Origin: DATJGR01 sp963735085
GTDB lineage: Bacteria > Pseudomonadota > Gammaproteobacteria > Pseudomonadales > Azotimanducaceae
Reading direction: 5' to 3'
Assembly (NCBI GenBank): GCA_963735085.1
Contig: CAVTJP010000005.1
Span: 2,480,001 to 2,544,000, forward strand
DNA: 64,000 nt
Shown here: positions 26,153-34,960 of the stretch, in pieces
Numbering within the stretch: the first letter of the stretch is position 1
Layout of the letters: each line of letters begins with the position of its first letter
Position numbers and translations under genes: made by a program
The notes under the pieces: generated by a model
What the model was told of the DNA's origin: nothing
The model's database searches: none
The model's input: the letters and a program-made list of their open reading frames with translations, nothing else

Positions 26153-27442
26153 CTACGGGTTTGACGCAGTCTTGTCCGTATCCATCAAATGCTCGGCGAT
26201 CGCATTCATTGCTGCCGGTGTTTCGACGTCGGTGACAGGTCCCTCTGCGTTTGGGTCCGACGTTTGCTTGACGATCACTACCCGCGCGACCGGATCGATG
26301 TAGATGTACTGGCCGTGAATGCCGATAGCGCTGACGGCCTTGTGTGCATTGTTGAGCGTCCACCATTGATCGTGATACGCGTAACCGACCGTGTGATACC
26401 AGGGGTCCTTGTAGTAGCGGCCGAAAACCTTCGGATTGCCGGGCTGCTTGATGCGCTTGGTGATCGCAGCCGAAACGACCCGCTGACCATTGAACACACC
26501 GTCGTCGATAATCATCTGGCCGAAGCGGGCGCCGTCGCGCAGCGTAATGTTCAACCCGCCACCAGCCATCTCGGTGCCCTCGGAATCGAGCCAATAGTAG
26601 GCGTTCTGGTCGGTCCCCAGTTTCGACCATATGCGTGCCTCCAACACCTGCGCCAGATTCTTGCCGGTGACGCGACGGATGATCCAGCCGATGACCTCTG
26701 GGTCGGGCGTCACGTAATGGAATGCCTCGCCGTTGGCGAAATGCGCATTCGGCTTGGTGAGTGTTTGCAGATAGCCGTACAGCGAACCGTTCGGCGACAC
26801 GAATGCCGCGGCGAAGCGGGCAATATCCGAGTTCGGATCGTCGTAGGTTTCGTCGAATTTGATCGAATTCGTCATGTTCAACATCTGCTGCACCGTCGCA
26901 TCGGCGAATGCCGTGTGCTCGAGTTCAGGAAGATAGCTTGCAACGGTACGTTGCGGGTCGAGCTTGCCGTCCTCGATCAGCATCAGTGCCAGCGTGCCGG
27001 TGAACGACTTCGTGCCTGAGAACATCAGATGCGCAGTCGCCGGCGTTTGGCCATTGAAGTAGCGCTCATAGACGACGGCGCCGTCGTGCAGCACGATGAA
27101 ACCGTCGGTGTATGTGCGTGGCAGCCACTCGGCCAGGGTCGATTTGCGCTTCTCGTCAAACTGCACTTCAAGCGAGTCCAGATCGATCGGACGACTGGGC
27201 AGGGGCGCGGCCGCCGCTGCGCGTGCCGCGGCGCGCGTAGGAAACAGTTCGCGCAGGTGCTGGTAGGCCCAACGATTCTGGGGGCCACCCATGAAGTTCT
27301 CCCGAGTCACGCGCCTATCTGAGGGGGGCGGTGCGCCGACCATCAGACCGAGTTCGGCTGCCGTGGGCGGCGGCGCATCGGCGATCGCCGCAACACTCAA
27401 CAGCAGGCTGATCGCAATTACGATCAATCGATTCGAAGTCAT
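26153..27442 (-). CDS. Serine hydrolase of the beta-lactamase/esterase class
   Basis: A 429-residue exported hydrolase. The N-terminal 22 residues are a signal peptide (hydrophobic stretch ending AAIADAPP). The catalytic SxxK is at Ser142-Lys145 (FSGTKSFTG). Later segments HYVTPDPEVIGWIIRRVTG, GYAYHDQWW and HGQYIYIDPVARVV are like those of class C-type esterases and 6-aminohexanoate-dimer hydrolases, more than true beta-lactamases. It converges on the CoA-transferase gene with seven bases between. Substrate is unknown. Confidence 0.82.
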   Translation of the reverse strand: MTSNRLIVIAISLLLSVAAIADAPPPTAAELGLMVGAPPPSDRRVTRENFMGGPQNRWAYQHLRELFPTRAAARAAAAAPLPSRPIDLDSLEVQFDEKRKSTLAEWLPRTYTDGFIVLHDGAVVYERYFNGQTPATAHLMFSGTKSFTGTLALMLIEDGKLDPQRTVASYLPELEHTAFADATVQQMLNMTNSIKFDETYDDPNSDIARFAAAFVSPNGSLYGYLQTLTKPNAHFANGEAFHYVTPDPEVIGWIIRRVTGKNLAQVLEARIWSKLGTDQNAYYWLDSEGTEMAGGGLNITLRDGARFGQMIIDDGVFNGQRVVSAAITKRIKQPGNPKVFGRYYKDPWYHTVGYAYHDQWWTLNNAHKAVSAIGIHGQYIYIDPVARVVIVKQTSDPNAEGPVTDVETPAAMNAIAEHLMDTDKTASNP

Positions 27443-27495
27443 CGGTCGCTTCTTCCCCGCTATCTCAGAGTCGCAATGGTACCGGTCGCGATGGA

Positions 27496-27543
27496 ATCAG
27501 TCCTGAACTGATCGATTGACTTAGTCAGGTGACGAAGTAGCAT
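27496..27543 (+). promoter_or_regulatory. Candidate cecR promoter and operator
   Basis: Two inverted repeats lie in the gap between the divergent serine hydrolase and the TetR gene: ATCAGT/ACTGAT with a 5-base spacer (27496-27512), and the 11-bp palindrome TGACTTAGTCA (27517-27527). The second overlaps TTGACT (27516-27521), which with TAGCAT (27538-27543, 16-base spacing) forms a reasonable sigma70 promoter. This is where an autoregulating TetR repressor would bind. It also favours the ATG at 27572 over the GTG at 27551 as start. Confidence 0.4.
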
Positions 27544-27550
27544 CCGGCGC

Positions 27551-28231
27551 GTGGGGAAACGATCTGCATCGATGTCGTCCCGCGGCGACCAGACCCGGGA
27601 AGCGCTCATCGACTCGGCGGTCGAGATATTTGGCCGCGATGGATTCCGTGCCGCGAGCACGCGCTCGATTGCCGATGCGGCGCACGTCAATCAGGCGTTG
27701 ATCGGCTATCACTTCGGCGGCAAACCAGGCTTGTACCTGGCGGTATTCGAGCGCATCACGCAACGCGTGGCCCAATACCTGGACCCTGTGGCGCAGGCGA
27801 TCGGGCAGCAGTTCGAGGACCAGGACGGCGCGCCCTTGAGCTCACAGTCCGCGCAGTGTCTGCCGCTGGTGCACCGTCTGATCGATGCGCTGGTCGCCAC
27901 GTTCTCCGCGCCGGAGTCGGCAGCGTGGGCGCGATTGATTCTGCGCGAACAACAGAATCCGTCCGAAGCGTTCGATTTGCTCTACCGCGGTGCGATCGGC
28001 CGCATCCTGAGTTTGTTGACGCGTCTGGTGGCGCAGATTCGTGAAACCGATCCGAACGAGATCGAGGCGCGTCTGCTGAGTCAGACAATCATCGGCCAGG
28101 CGTTGGTGTTTCGTTCGGCGCGCGCCACAGTGCAGCGCCATCTCGATTGGCAGGAAATTGGCGCGGCGGAGATCGGCGCGATCCAGACCGTAATCCGCCG
28201 CAATGTCACGGCGATGTTGACTAAGGGATGA
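27551..28231 (+). CDS. cecR: TetR-family repressor, CecR-like
   Basis: A 226-residue TetR regulator. The helix-turn-helix occupies about residues 15-60 (REALIDSAVEIFGRDGFRAA, then STRSIADAAHVNQALIGYHF), and the C-terminal half is the CecR/YbhH-type DUF1956 ligand domain. In E. coli, CecR (YbiH) controls ybhGFSR, and the same gene order follows here, so autoregulation and control of the export operon are likely. The GTG at 27551 gives the longest frame; ATG at 27572 is also possible. Confidence 0.85.
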   Translation: MGKRSASMSSRGDQTREALIDSAVEIFGRDGFRAASTRSIADAAHVNQALIGYHFGGKPGLYLAVFERITQRVAQYLDPVAQAIGQQFEDQDGAPLSSQSAQCLPLVHRLIDALVATFSAPESAAWARLILREQQNPSEAFDLLYRGAIGRILSLLTRLVAQIRETDPNEIEARLLSQTIIGQALVFRSARATVQRHLDWQEIGAAEIGAIQTVIRRNVTAMLTKG

Positions 28232-28248
28232 CTGAGGAGGAGTAGTCA

Positions 28249-29250
28249 ATGGGTTCGACAGGGAAGGTCGTGCTGCTGGTGGTGATACTCGCCATCGCAG
28301 GAGGTGGCGGTTGGTACTGGTTCAAGACCGAAAAACACGAGGCGGCAACGCGCATCACCTTGTACGGCAACGTTGATATCCGCGAGGTCGAACTCGGCTT
28401 CCGTGTGCCGGGACGACTGGTCAAAGCATTCGTCGATGAAGGCGACGTGGTGGCCAAGGATCAGCGTCTGGCGGAGCTCGATCCCGAGCCGTATCGTCAG
28501 GCGCTGTCGGTTGCCAAGGCGAACGTGGAGATCGCCGAAGCAAATTTTACAAAGTTCGAAAAGGGATCCCGGCCTCAGGAAGTGCAGGAAGCGCAGGCAC
28601 GGGTCACGGCCGCGGAGGCCGCGTTTCGCAACGCGCAGCGCGAGTACGATCGTCAGCTCGATCTTGCCAAGACCGGTGTTACCACTCAGTCGGCGCGCGA
28701 CAGCGCGCAGACGTTGCGCGATCAAACCTCCGCGACGCTGGCCGCACTGCGTGAGTCGCTTGCGCTGGTGGTCGAAGGATTCCGCAAAGAAGAGGTCAGC
28801 GCGAGTCGTGCCGAACTCGCTGCTGCCGTTGCGCAGCGTAGTCAGGCCGAGACGCAGCTCGCCGATACCGAATTGTTCGCGCCGTCAGACGGCGTCGTGC
28901 TGTCGCGTATTCGCGAGCCGGGCAGCATCGTGACCGAGGGTGCACCGGTGTACAGCCTGTCACTGCGAAACCCCGTGTACGTGCGCGCGTACGTGGCGGA
29001 ACCCGATCTGGGCAACGTGGTTCCCGGCACGCGGGTCGAACTGACCACCGATTCATCGAACAAGCGCTATCACGGCCAGATCGGCTACGTCTCGCCGCGT
29101 GCCGAGTTCACGCCGAAGTCAGTGGAAACCACAGAGCTTCGAACCGATCTGGTGTATCGGCTGCGGGTCGTAGTCGCTGACGCTGACGACGGTTTACGAC
29201 AAGGCATGCCGGTCACGTTGAGCGTACCGATCGCATCGGCGGCTCATTGA
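28249..29250 (+). CDS. ybhG: HlyD-type membrane fusion protein
   Basis: A 333-residue periplasmic adaptor for the ABC exporter encoded downstream. It has an N-terminal anchor helix (about 6-26), a lipoyl-like half (YGNVDIREVELGFRVPGRL), a coiled-coil hairpin of about 110 residues rich in Ala, Gln and Glu, then the second lipoyl half and a beta-barrel. The order TetR-HlyD-ATPase-permease-permease matches E. coli cecR-ybhGFSR. GAGGAG lies nine bases before the ATG. Confidence 0.9.
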   Translation: MGSTGKVVLLVVILAIAGGGGWYWFKTEKHEAATRITLYGNVDIREVELGFRVPGRLVKAFVDEGDVVAKDQRLAELDPEPYRQALSVAKANVEIAEANFTKFEKGSRPQEVQEAQARVTAAEAAFRNAQREYDRQLDLAKTGVTTQSARDSAQTLRDQTSATLAALRESLALVVEGFRKEEVSASRAELAAAVAQRSQAETQLADTELFAPSDGVVLSRIREPGSIVTEGAPVYSLSLRNPVYVRAYVAEPDLGNVVPGTRVELTTDSSNKRYHGQIGYVSPRAEFTPKSVETTELRTDLVYRLRVVVADADDGLRQGMPVTLSVPIASAAH

Positions 29251-29260
29251 ATTGAGCGCG

Positions 29261-30979
29261 ATGGTTCAGATCCGCGATGTCGTTAAACGGTTCGGCGACG
29301 TCGAAGCGCTGAAGGGTGTGAGTACCGACATCGAGGCGGGGCGCCTCACCGGGCTCGTTGGTCCTGACGGGGCCGGCAAGACGACATTGATCCGGATGAT
29401 GGCGGCGTTGATGACGCCGACCGAGGGCAGCATTCTGCTCGGCGGCCGTGACGTCGTTGCGTTCGCGAACGCGACGCATACCGATACCGGCTATATGCCG
29501 CAGCGATTCGGCCTCTATGAAGAACTGTCGGTGCTGGAGAATCTGAAGCTGTACGCACGATTGCGCGGCCTCAAGGGTAGCGCGCTCGAAACCACGTTTT
29601 CGCAACTGCTGCAATTCACGCGGCTCGAGCCGTTCGGCGATCGGCGCGCCGGCAAGCTCTCCGGCGGCATGAAACAGAAACTGGGACTGGCCTGTGCGCT
29701 GATGGCGCGGCCGCCGGTGTTGCTGCTCGACGAACCCAGCGTAGGCGTCGATCCGGTGAGTCGCCAGGATCTGTGGCGCATGGTTTCCGAACTCACGCAT
29801 GATGGTATGGCGGTGGTGTGGTCCACCGCCTACCTCGACGAGGCGGAACGCTGCGATGTGGTGCTGCTACTCAACGACGGCCGGGTCGAATTCGACGGCC
29901 CGCCACAACAGCTCACGTCTCGCGTGGCTGGACGCAGCTATCGTCTCGTTGGTGTTTCGAAACAGCGTCGCGACGTGCTGACCGAGGCGCTCGATCTCGC
30001 TGCGGTCTGCGACGGCGTCATTCAGGGCGACGCGCTGCGGATCGTGCTGCAGGACGCGGCGGACCCGGCGCCGTTGCGCGGCCTCGCGGAACGTCACGGC
30101 GGCGATCTCGAACCCGCGCCGGCCCGTTTCGAAGATGCGTTCATCGATCTGCTCGGAGGTGGACCGGGCGGGCATTCGGCAATCGCCGAGAAAATGGACG
30201 AGGTCCATCTCGACACCGACGTTGCGGTGTCGTGCGATCGCTTGACGAAGCGCTTCGGGGCGTTCATCGCGACCGATGAGGTGACGTTCGATGTGAGCAG
30301 GGGTGAGATTTTCGGCTTGCTTGGCCCGAACGGCGCTGGCAAGTCGACGACGTTCAAGATGCTGTGCGGACTGCTGAAACCGACATCCGGCGACGCGCGC
30401 GTTGTCGGCCTCGATCTGCGGCATGCGCCGAACGAAGCAAAGGCCCGGCTCGGCTACATGTCGCAGAAGTTTGCGCTGTACGGGTTGTTGTCGGTGCGAC
30501 AGAACCTCGAGTTCTTTTCCGGCGCATACGGCCTGACGGGATCGCTGCGCCGCAATCGAATCGACGAGATGATCGAGACGTTCGCGCTGCAGCGCTACCT
30601 GAAGGAGTCGCCGGACACGCTGCCACTCGGGTTCAAGCAGCGCCTCGCGCTTGCCTGCGCGCTGATGCATCGGCCGCAGGTGCTGTTTCTCGATGAGCCC
30701 ACGTCGGGGGTCGATCCCATTACCCGTCGCGAATTCTGGACCCACATCAATGGGCTGGTTCGCAAAGGTGTCACGGCGATGGTCACCACGCACTTCATGG
30801 ACGAAGCGGAGTATTGCGACCGCGTTGCACTGATGTATCAGGCGAAGGTGATCGCGCTGGGTTCGCCGGACGAGTTGAAAAGGCGCGTGGCAACGACGCC
30901 ACGCGGCGAGCCCACAATGGAAGATGCATTCATAGCGTTGGTGAAGGCAGCAGATGCTGCCGAGCGTGATGCAGCATGA
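29261..30979 (+). CDS. ybhF: ABC transporter ATP-binding protein with two nucleotide-binding domains
   Basis: A 572-residue tandem ATPase. The first domain has Walker A GPDGAGKTT and signature LSGGMKQKL with Walker B LLLDEPSVG. The second has GPNGAGKST, then LPLGFKQRL and LFLDEPTSG. The unusual GPDGAGKTT and GFKQRL variants both match E. coli YbhF. ATP hydrolysis drives export through the YbhS/YbhR permeases. A TTG at 29252 is an alternative start; I prefer the ATG at 29261. Confidence 0.93.
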   Translation: MVQIRDVVKRFGDVEALKGVSTDIEAGRLTGLVGPDGAGKTTLIRMMAALMTPTEGSILLGGRDVVAFANATHTDTGYMPQRFGLYEELSVLENLKLYARLRGLKGSALETTFSQLLQFTRLEPFGDRRAGKLSGGMKQKLGLACALMARPPVLLLDEPSVGVDPVSRQDLWRMVSELTHDGMAVVWSTAYLDEAERCDVVLLLNDGRVEFDGPPQQLTSRVAGRSYRLVGVSKQRRDVLTEALDLAAVCDGVIQGDALRIVLQDAADPAPLRGLAERHGGDLEPAPARFEDAFIDLLGGGPGGHSAIAEKMDEVHLDTDVAVSCDRLTKRFGAFIATDEVTFDVSRGEIFGLLGPNGAGKSTTFKMLCGLLKPTSGDARVVGLDLRHAPNEAKARLGYMSQKFALYGLLSVRQNLEFFSGAYGLTGSLRRNRIDEMIETFALQRYLKESPDTLPLGFKQRLALACALMHRPQVLFLDEPTSGVDPITRREFWTHINGLVRKGVTAMVTTHFMDEAEYCDRVALMYQAKVIALGSPDELKRRVATTPRGEPTMEDAFIALVKAADAAERDAA

Positions 30980-32094
30980 GCAGGGGCTTCAGTGGTGCTC
31001 GGCTGTTCGGCCTGGTGTACAAGGAAAGCCTGCAGGTGGTGCGCGATCCGTCGGCGATTCTGATGACATTCGTGCTGCCGACGGTACTCATGCTCGTGTT
31101 CGCCTTTGCGTTGTCGTTGGACGAACGAGATGTACCCATTGGCGTGGTGCTGGAAAGCGACGGTGCGCAGGCGCGCTCGCTCGCGGCCGCTTTTGCGGGC
31201 AACCGTTACTTTGTCGTGACGCACGCGCGCGATCGGCGCGAGGTGGCGGCGAAGGTGGTGTCTGGCGAGTTGCGTGGATTCGTCGTGATTCCACAGGATT
31301 TCGACGCGCGTCTGCGGAGCGGCCGCGATGCGCCGGTGCAGGTCGTCACCGATGGATCGCAGCCGAACACCGCAAACTTCGTTGGTGCATATGCGCGCGG
31401 GGTGGTGGCAACCTGGCTGAGTAGCCGAGACGGATCGGGCGCGCCGCCGATCGCAATTGCAGCGCGGTTCTGGTTCAACCCCGAGATCAACAGCCGTCAC
31501 TTTCTGATTCCCGGCGCCATCGCCATCATCATGACGTTGATCGGCACTTTGCTCACCGCACTTGTGGTTGCGCGCGAATGGGAGCGCGGCACGATGGAAG
31601 CAGTGATGTCCACACCGGCCAGCATCGTCGAAATTCTGCTCGGTAAACTGCTGCCGTACTTCGGCCTTGGGCTAATCGCGACGTTTGGTTGCGCAATGCT
31701 GGCCACTCACGCATTCGGCGTGCCCATGCGCGGCTCCTACCTTGCGTTGTTCTCGCTGGCGTCGGCTTTTCTGATCCCGGCATTGGGGCAGGGCCTGCTG
31801 ATTTCGACCGGCGCGCGCAACCAGCTCGTCGCGTCGCAGCTCGCGGCGCTGACCGGCTTCCTGCCGGCGTTCATGCTGTCGGGCTTTCTGTTCGAGATCA
31901 AGAGCATGCCCGAGTGGTTGCAGGTGCTCACGTATGTGATCCCGGCGCGGTATTTTGTCGCGTCGTTGCAGACGGTGTTCCTAACCGGCGATGTCTGGGC
32001 GCAGTTCCTGCCGAGCATTGCCGCGATGCTGGCTGTTGGCGTGGCGTTCTTCGCGCTCGTTGCACGCAATACCCGCAAGACATTGGACGTCTGA
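30976..32094 (+). CDS. ybhS: ABC-2 type permease, YbhS-like
   Basis: A 372-residue exporter permease. One N-terminal helix (about 25-45) is followed by a large periplasmic domain (about 50-170, dominated by alpha/beta sequence with FAGNRYFVV) and five helices (about 180-370). The segment AREWERGTMEAVMSTPA is the ABC-2 coupling region. It overlaps ybhF as ATGA, indicating translational coupling. Neighbours and sequence make the YbhS assignment good. Confidence 0.9.
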   Translation: MSRGFSGARLFGLVYKESLQVVRDPSAILMTFVLPTVLMLVFAFALSLDERDVPIGVVLESDGAQARSLAAAFAGNRYFVVTHARDRREVAAKVVSGELRGFVVIPQDFDARLRSGRDAPVQVVTDGSQPNTANFVGAYARGVVATWLSSRDGSGAPPIAIAARFWFNPEINSRHFLIPGAIAIIMTLIGTLLTALVVAREWERGTMEAVMSTPASIVEILLGKLLPYFGLGLIATFGCAMLATHAFGVPMRGSYLALFSLASAFLIPALGQGLLISTGARNQLVASQLAALTGFLPAFMLSGFLFEIKSMPEWLQVLTYVIPARYFVASLQTVFLTGDVWAQFLPSIAAMLAVGVAFFALVARNTRKTLDV

Positions 32095-32095
32095 C

Positions 32096-33196
32096 GTGCG
32101 GCTGGCCGCGCAGGTCGTCAAGGAGTTGCTGTGTAATCTGCGCGACCCGCAGACACGCCTGGCGCTGATCGGGCCACCGCTGCTGCAGTTGTTCATCCTG
32201 TCGTTCGCGGCAACCCTGGAAGTGAGCAACGTCGACGTCGCGATCCTCAATGACGATGCCGGCCAAGCGTCCCGCGAATTGATCGAGCGCATCGCTGCGG
32301 CGCACTTCATCGGCCATATCGTCGTGGTCAATGCACCGGTCGAGGTCGCCCGGCTGATCGACCGTCGCAAGGTGCTCGCCGGCGTGCACATCGCAGCGGA
32401 TTTCTCGCGCGAGATTGAGGCGGGGCGACCGGCGTCGTTGCAGGTGCTCGTCGACGGGCGGCGCGGCAATGCCGGCCAGATCGCGCTGAGCTATCTGCAA
32501 ACCATTGTGAGTGGGTTCGGAGCCGAACTGAAGCCTTCGACGATTGGCCAGGGTCGGCCGGAGGTGGTGGTGCGCAACTGGTTCAACGCGAATCTCATCT
32601 ATCTATGGTTTATCGTGCCGGCGATGACCGGCATCCTGGTGATGTTCAACACGCTGGTGATTACCGCCTTATCGATCCCCCGCGAGCGTGAGCTGGGGAC
32701 ATTCGATCAACTGTTGGTGTCGCCGGCATCGCCGCTCGAGATCGTGATCGCCAAGTGCGTGCCGGCGTTCGTCATCGCGACGTTGCAGGCCACGCTGATG
32801 ATCGCCGTCAGCGCGCTCGTGTTTCGTATTCCGCTGGCGGGTTCCATACCGCTGCTGTTCGTTGCGGTCATCCTGTTCATTTTCTCGATGGTAGGCATCG
32901 GCCTGATGTTGTCGTCGATCTGTGCCACGCAGCAGCAGGCAATCCTCAGCGTGTTCGCACTCGGATATCCGCTGATCATGATTTCGGGATTCGCAACGCC
33001 GGTGGAGAACATGCCTCGCTGGCTGCAGATCGTCGCGCAGGCAAGTCCGCTGAAGCACTTCCTGGTGATCATTCAGGGCAGCTTCTCCAAGGCGATGCCG
33101 GCTGTAGATGTCGCCGCCAACGCCTGGCCGCTGATGGTGATCGGTGTGGTCACCCTGGCGGTGGCGATCGTGATCGTAAAGCGTAGATTGCAGTAG
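32096..33196 (+). CDS. ybhR: ABC-2 type permease, YbhR-like
   Basis: A 366-residue permease paired with YbhS. It begins at a GTG (32096) one base after the ybhS stop. The segments NLRDPQTRLALIGPPLLQL, FAATLEVSNVDVAIL and later IPRERELGTFDQLLVSPASP correspond closely to E. coli YbhR. Six membrane helices are predicted. In E. coli the ybhGFSR system has been linked to export of some drugs and cations; the substrate here is unknown. Confidence 0.9.
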   Translation: MRLAAQVVKELLCNLRDPQTRLALIGPPLLQLFILSFAATLEVSNVDVAILNDDAGQASRELIERIAAAHFIGHIVVVNAPVEVARLIDRRKVLAGVHIAADFSREIEAGRPASLQVLVDGRRGNAGQIALSYLQTIVSGFGAELKPSTIGQGRPEVVVRNWFNANLIYLWFIVPAMTGILVMFNTLVITALSIPRERELGTFDQLLVSPASPLEIVIAKCVPAFVIATLQATLMIAVSALVFRIPLAGSIPLLFVAVILFIFSMVGIGLMLSSICATQQQAILSVFALGYPLIMISGFATPVENMPRWLQIVAQASPLKHFLVIIQGSFSKAMPAVDVAANAWPLMVIGVVTLAVAIVIVKRRLQ

Positions 33197-33280
33197 CGAA
33201 AAATGATGATCGCATTCGCGGCCTGTTAGACTCATCCGATTGACTGTTTGGGGGCGAGTCATGATTTGCTTGAAAGTCCA

Positions 33281-34483
33281 GTGGTAACCCAGGTACGAGA
33301 CGCCGCGATCGTCGGCGTGCATGAATATCCTTCGCGCAAAGTGGACGGGCAGATCAGTGCGATGCAGATCAAGGCCGCGAGCGCAGCGCGTGCGCTGGCC
33401 GATGCCGGATTGACCTGGCAGGACGTCGACGCAATCTACGATGCCGGTGAAGGTGGCGGCGGTATGAGCGGTCTGACGATCGCCGAATACTTCGGCCTGA
33501 AGCCGAACGTCATCGATACCACGGCCGTTGGTGGCAGCTCGTACGAATTTCACGCCGCGCACGCGAAACGCGATATCGCCGCGGGCAAGGCGCGCGTGGC
33601 GTTGCTGACGTACGGCTCCACCGCGCTCAGCAACGCGATGGCGATCGGCACCGGCGGGCGGGGCGGTGGCCATGCGAGCCACCCCGCCGAGAACATGGAT
33701 GCGTTTGCCGGCATGACCCTGGTGTCGAACTACGCGATGGTCGCACGGCGCCATATGCATCAGTACGGCACCAGCAGCGAACAGCTCGCCGAGATCGGCG
33801 TCGCGACGCGTCTGCATGCGATGCGCAACCCCGAAGCGGTCGCGGCGATGACTGCGCTTGGCTTCCTCGACATTCGCGAGACGACGATTGCCGACGTGAT
33901 CGGTTCACCGCTGATCGCCGACCCGCTGCATCGTCTGGATTGCTGCATGATCTCCGACGGCGGTGGCGCGGTCGTCATTGCGGCCGCCGATGTCGCGCGC
34001 GATTGCCGCAAGAAGCCGGTGTGGATTCTCGGCAGCGGCGAGGCAACCAAGTATCCGGAGAACGGTGGCGACATCACCGTCAGCGCCGCCGCACAGTGCG
34101 CGCCACGCGCGTTCGGCGAAGCCGGCGTCAAACCCGCCGAAATCGACATCGCGATGATCTACGACTCGTTCAGCATCACGGTACTGACGTTGCTCGAAGA
34201 TCTCGGCTTCTGCAAAAAAGGCGAGGGTGGTGCATGGGTCAGCGGCGGGCGCCTGCGCTTCGACCGGCCGGATGACGGCCCGGCGCTGAACACCGACGGT
34301 GGCGGTTTGTCGTCGAATCACCCGGGCATGCGCGGTATTTTCCTGCTGATCGAGGCAACGCGGCAGTTGCGCGGCGAGTCGACATCGCAGGTGAACGGCG
34401 CACGCCTGGCCGTCGCGCACGGCAATGGCGGTATGTTGGGCAGCCGTCACAGCGGTGGCACGGTGATATTGGGAGGAGATTGA
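33281..34483 (+). CDS. Thiolase-like lipid-transfer protein (probable aldolase type)
   Basis: A 400-residue member of the SCP-x/Ltp2 thiolase family. The expected nucleophile region reads VGGSSYEFHAAHAKRD: residues 84-87 are GGSS with no cysteine, unlike true thiolases. YDSFSITVLTLLEDLGF and GGGLSSNHPGMRG follow. This pattern, together with the adjacent DUF35 gene, resembles steroid side-chain retro-aldolases that need a DUF35 partner. I chose GTG 33281 because it lies just before the conserved VRDAAIVGV; the open frame extends to 33248. Confidence 0.85.
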   Translation: MVTQVRDAAIVGVHEYPSRKVDGQISAMQIKAASAARALADAGLTWQDVDAIYDAGEGGGGMSGLTIAEYFGLKPNVIDTTAVGGSSYEFHAAHAKRDIAAGKARVALLTYGSTALSNAMAIGTGGRGGGHASHPAENMDAFAGMTLVSNYAMVARRHMHQYGTSSEQLAEIGVATRLHAMRNPEAVAAMTALGFLDIRETTIADVIGSPLIADPLHRLDCCMISDGGGAVVIAAADVARDCRKKPVWILGSGEATKYPENGGDITVSAAAQCAPRAFGEAGVKPAEIDIAMIYDSFSITVLTLLEDLGFCKKGEGGAWVSGGRLRFDRPDDGPALNTDGGGLSSNHPGMRGIFLLIEATRQLRGESTSQVNGARLAVAHGNGGMLGSRHSGGTVILGGD

Positions 34484-34484
34484 G

Positions 34485-34898
34485 ATGGCTGAGCCAAAGC
34501 GACCGTTACCGAATCTGAAAGAGCACGACACGCGCGCGTTCTGGCAGGCCACGAAGGACGGCCAACTGCGCTATCAGCGATGCGATGCATGCGGCACCGT
34601 CGTCTTTTATCCGCGCAACCATTGCACCGGCTGCCTCGACGGCACGCTGACGTGGCACACCGCATCGGGACGCGGCACGGTGTACAGCTTCAGCGTCGTG
34701 CGCAAAGCCGAACATCCGTACTTTCGCGGCCAGGTGCCTTATGCAGTCGCGTGGATCGATCTCGACGAAGGTCCGCGGATTCTGTCGAACATCGTTGGCA
34801 TCGACGACCCGGCGACCGACATCGAAATCGACCAGCGCGTCGTCGTGGAGTGGGAAATACACGACGACCTGGCGATCCCCCTGTTTCGCCCGGCGTGA
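34485..34898 (+). CDS. DUF35 zinc-ribbon/OB-fold protein
   Basis: A 137-residue acyl-CoA-binding partner protein. A rubredoxin-like zinc ribbon has two Cys pairs (QRCDACGTV and HCTGCLDGT), followed by an OB-fold (GRGTVYSFSVVRKAEHPY). Such proteins stabilise or activate Ltp2-type thiolase-fold aldolases. It starts one base after the thiolase-like gene, so the pair probably forms a complex. It converges on the MaoC gene with a 55-bp inverted repeat between. Confidence 0.9.
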   Translation: MAEPKRPLPNLKEHDTRAFWQATKDGQLRYQRCDACGTVVFYPRNHCTGCLDGTLTWHTASGRGTVYSFSVVRKAEHPYFRGQVPYAVAWIDLDEGPRILSNIVGIDDPATDIEIDQRVVVEWEIHDDLAIPLFRPA

Positions 34899-34905
34899 GA
34901 GGGGT

Positions 34906-34960
34906 CAGAAAGGGGGTCAGAACGACTTTCGCCGCGAAAGTCGTTCTGACCCCCTTTCTG
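34906..34960. repeat. Perfect 26-bp inverted repeat (REP/RAYT-type candidate)
   Basis: Two perfect 26-base arms (34906-34931 and 34935-34960) flank a CCG loop. They contain GGGGTCAGAACGAC-type sequence that resembles REP elements spread by RAYT transposases in gammaproteobacteria. It ends on the base before the MaoC stop codon and lies eight bases after the DUF35 stop. It could serve as a bidirectional terminator despite lacking a U-run. Confidence 0.8.

Noticed and set aside
32669..33817. Long minus-strand frame across ybhR and the thiolase-like gene
   Set aside because: It spans two coding genes on the other strand and has low-complexity composition.
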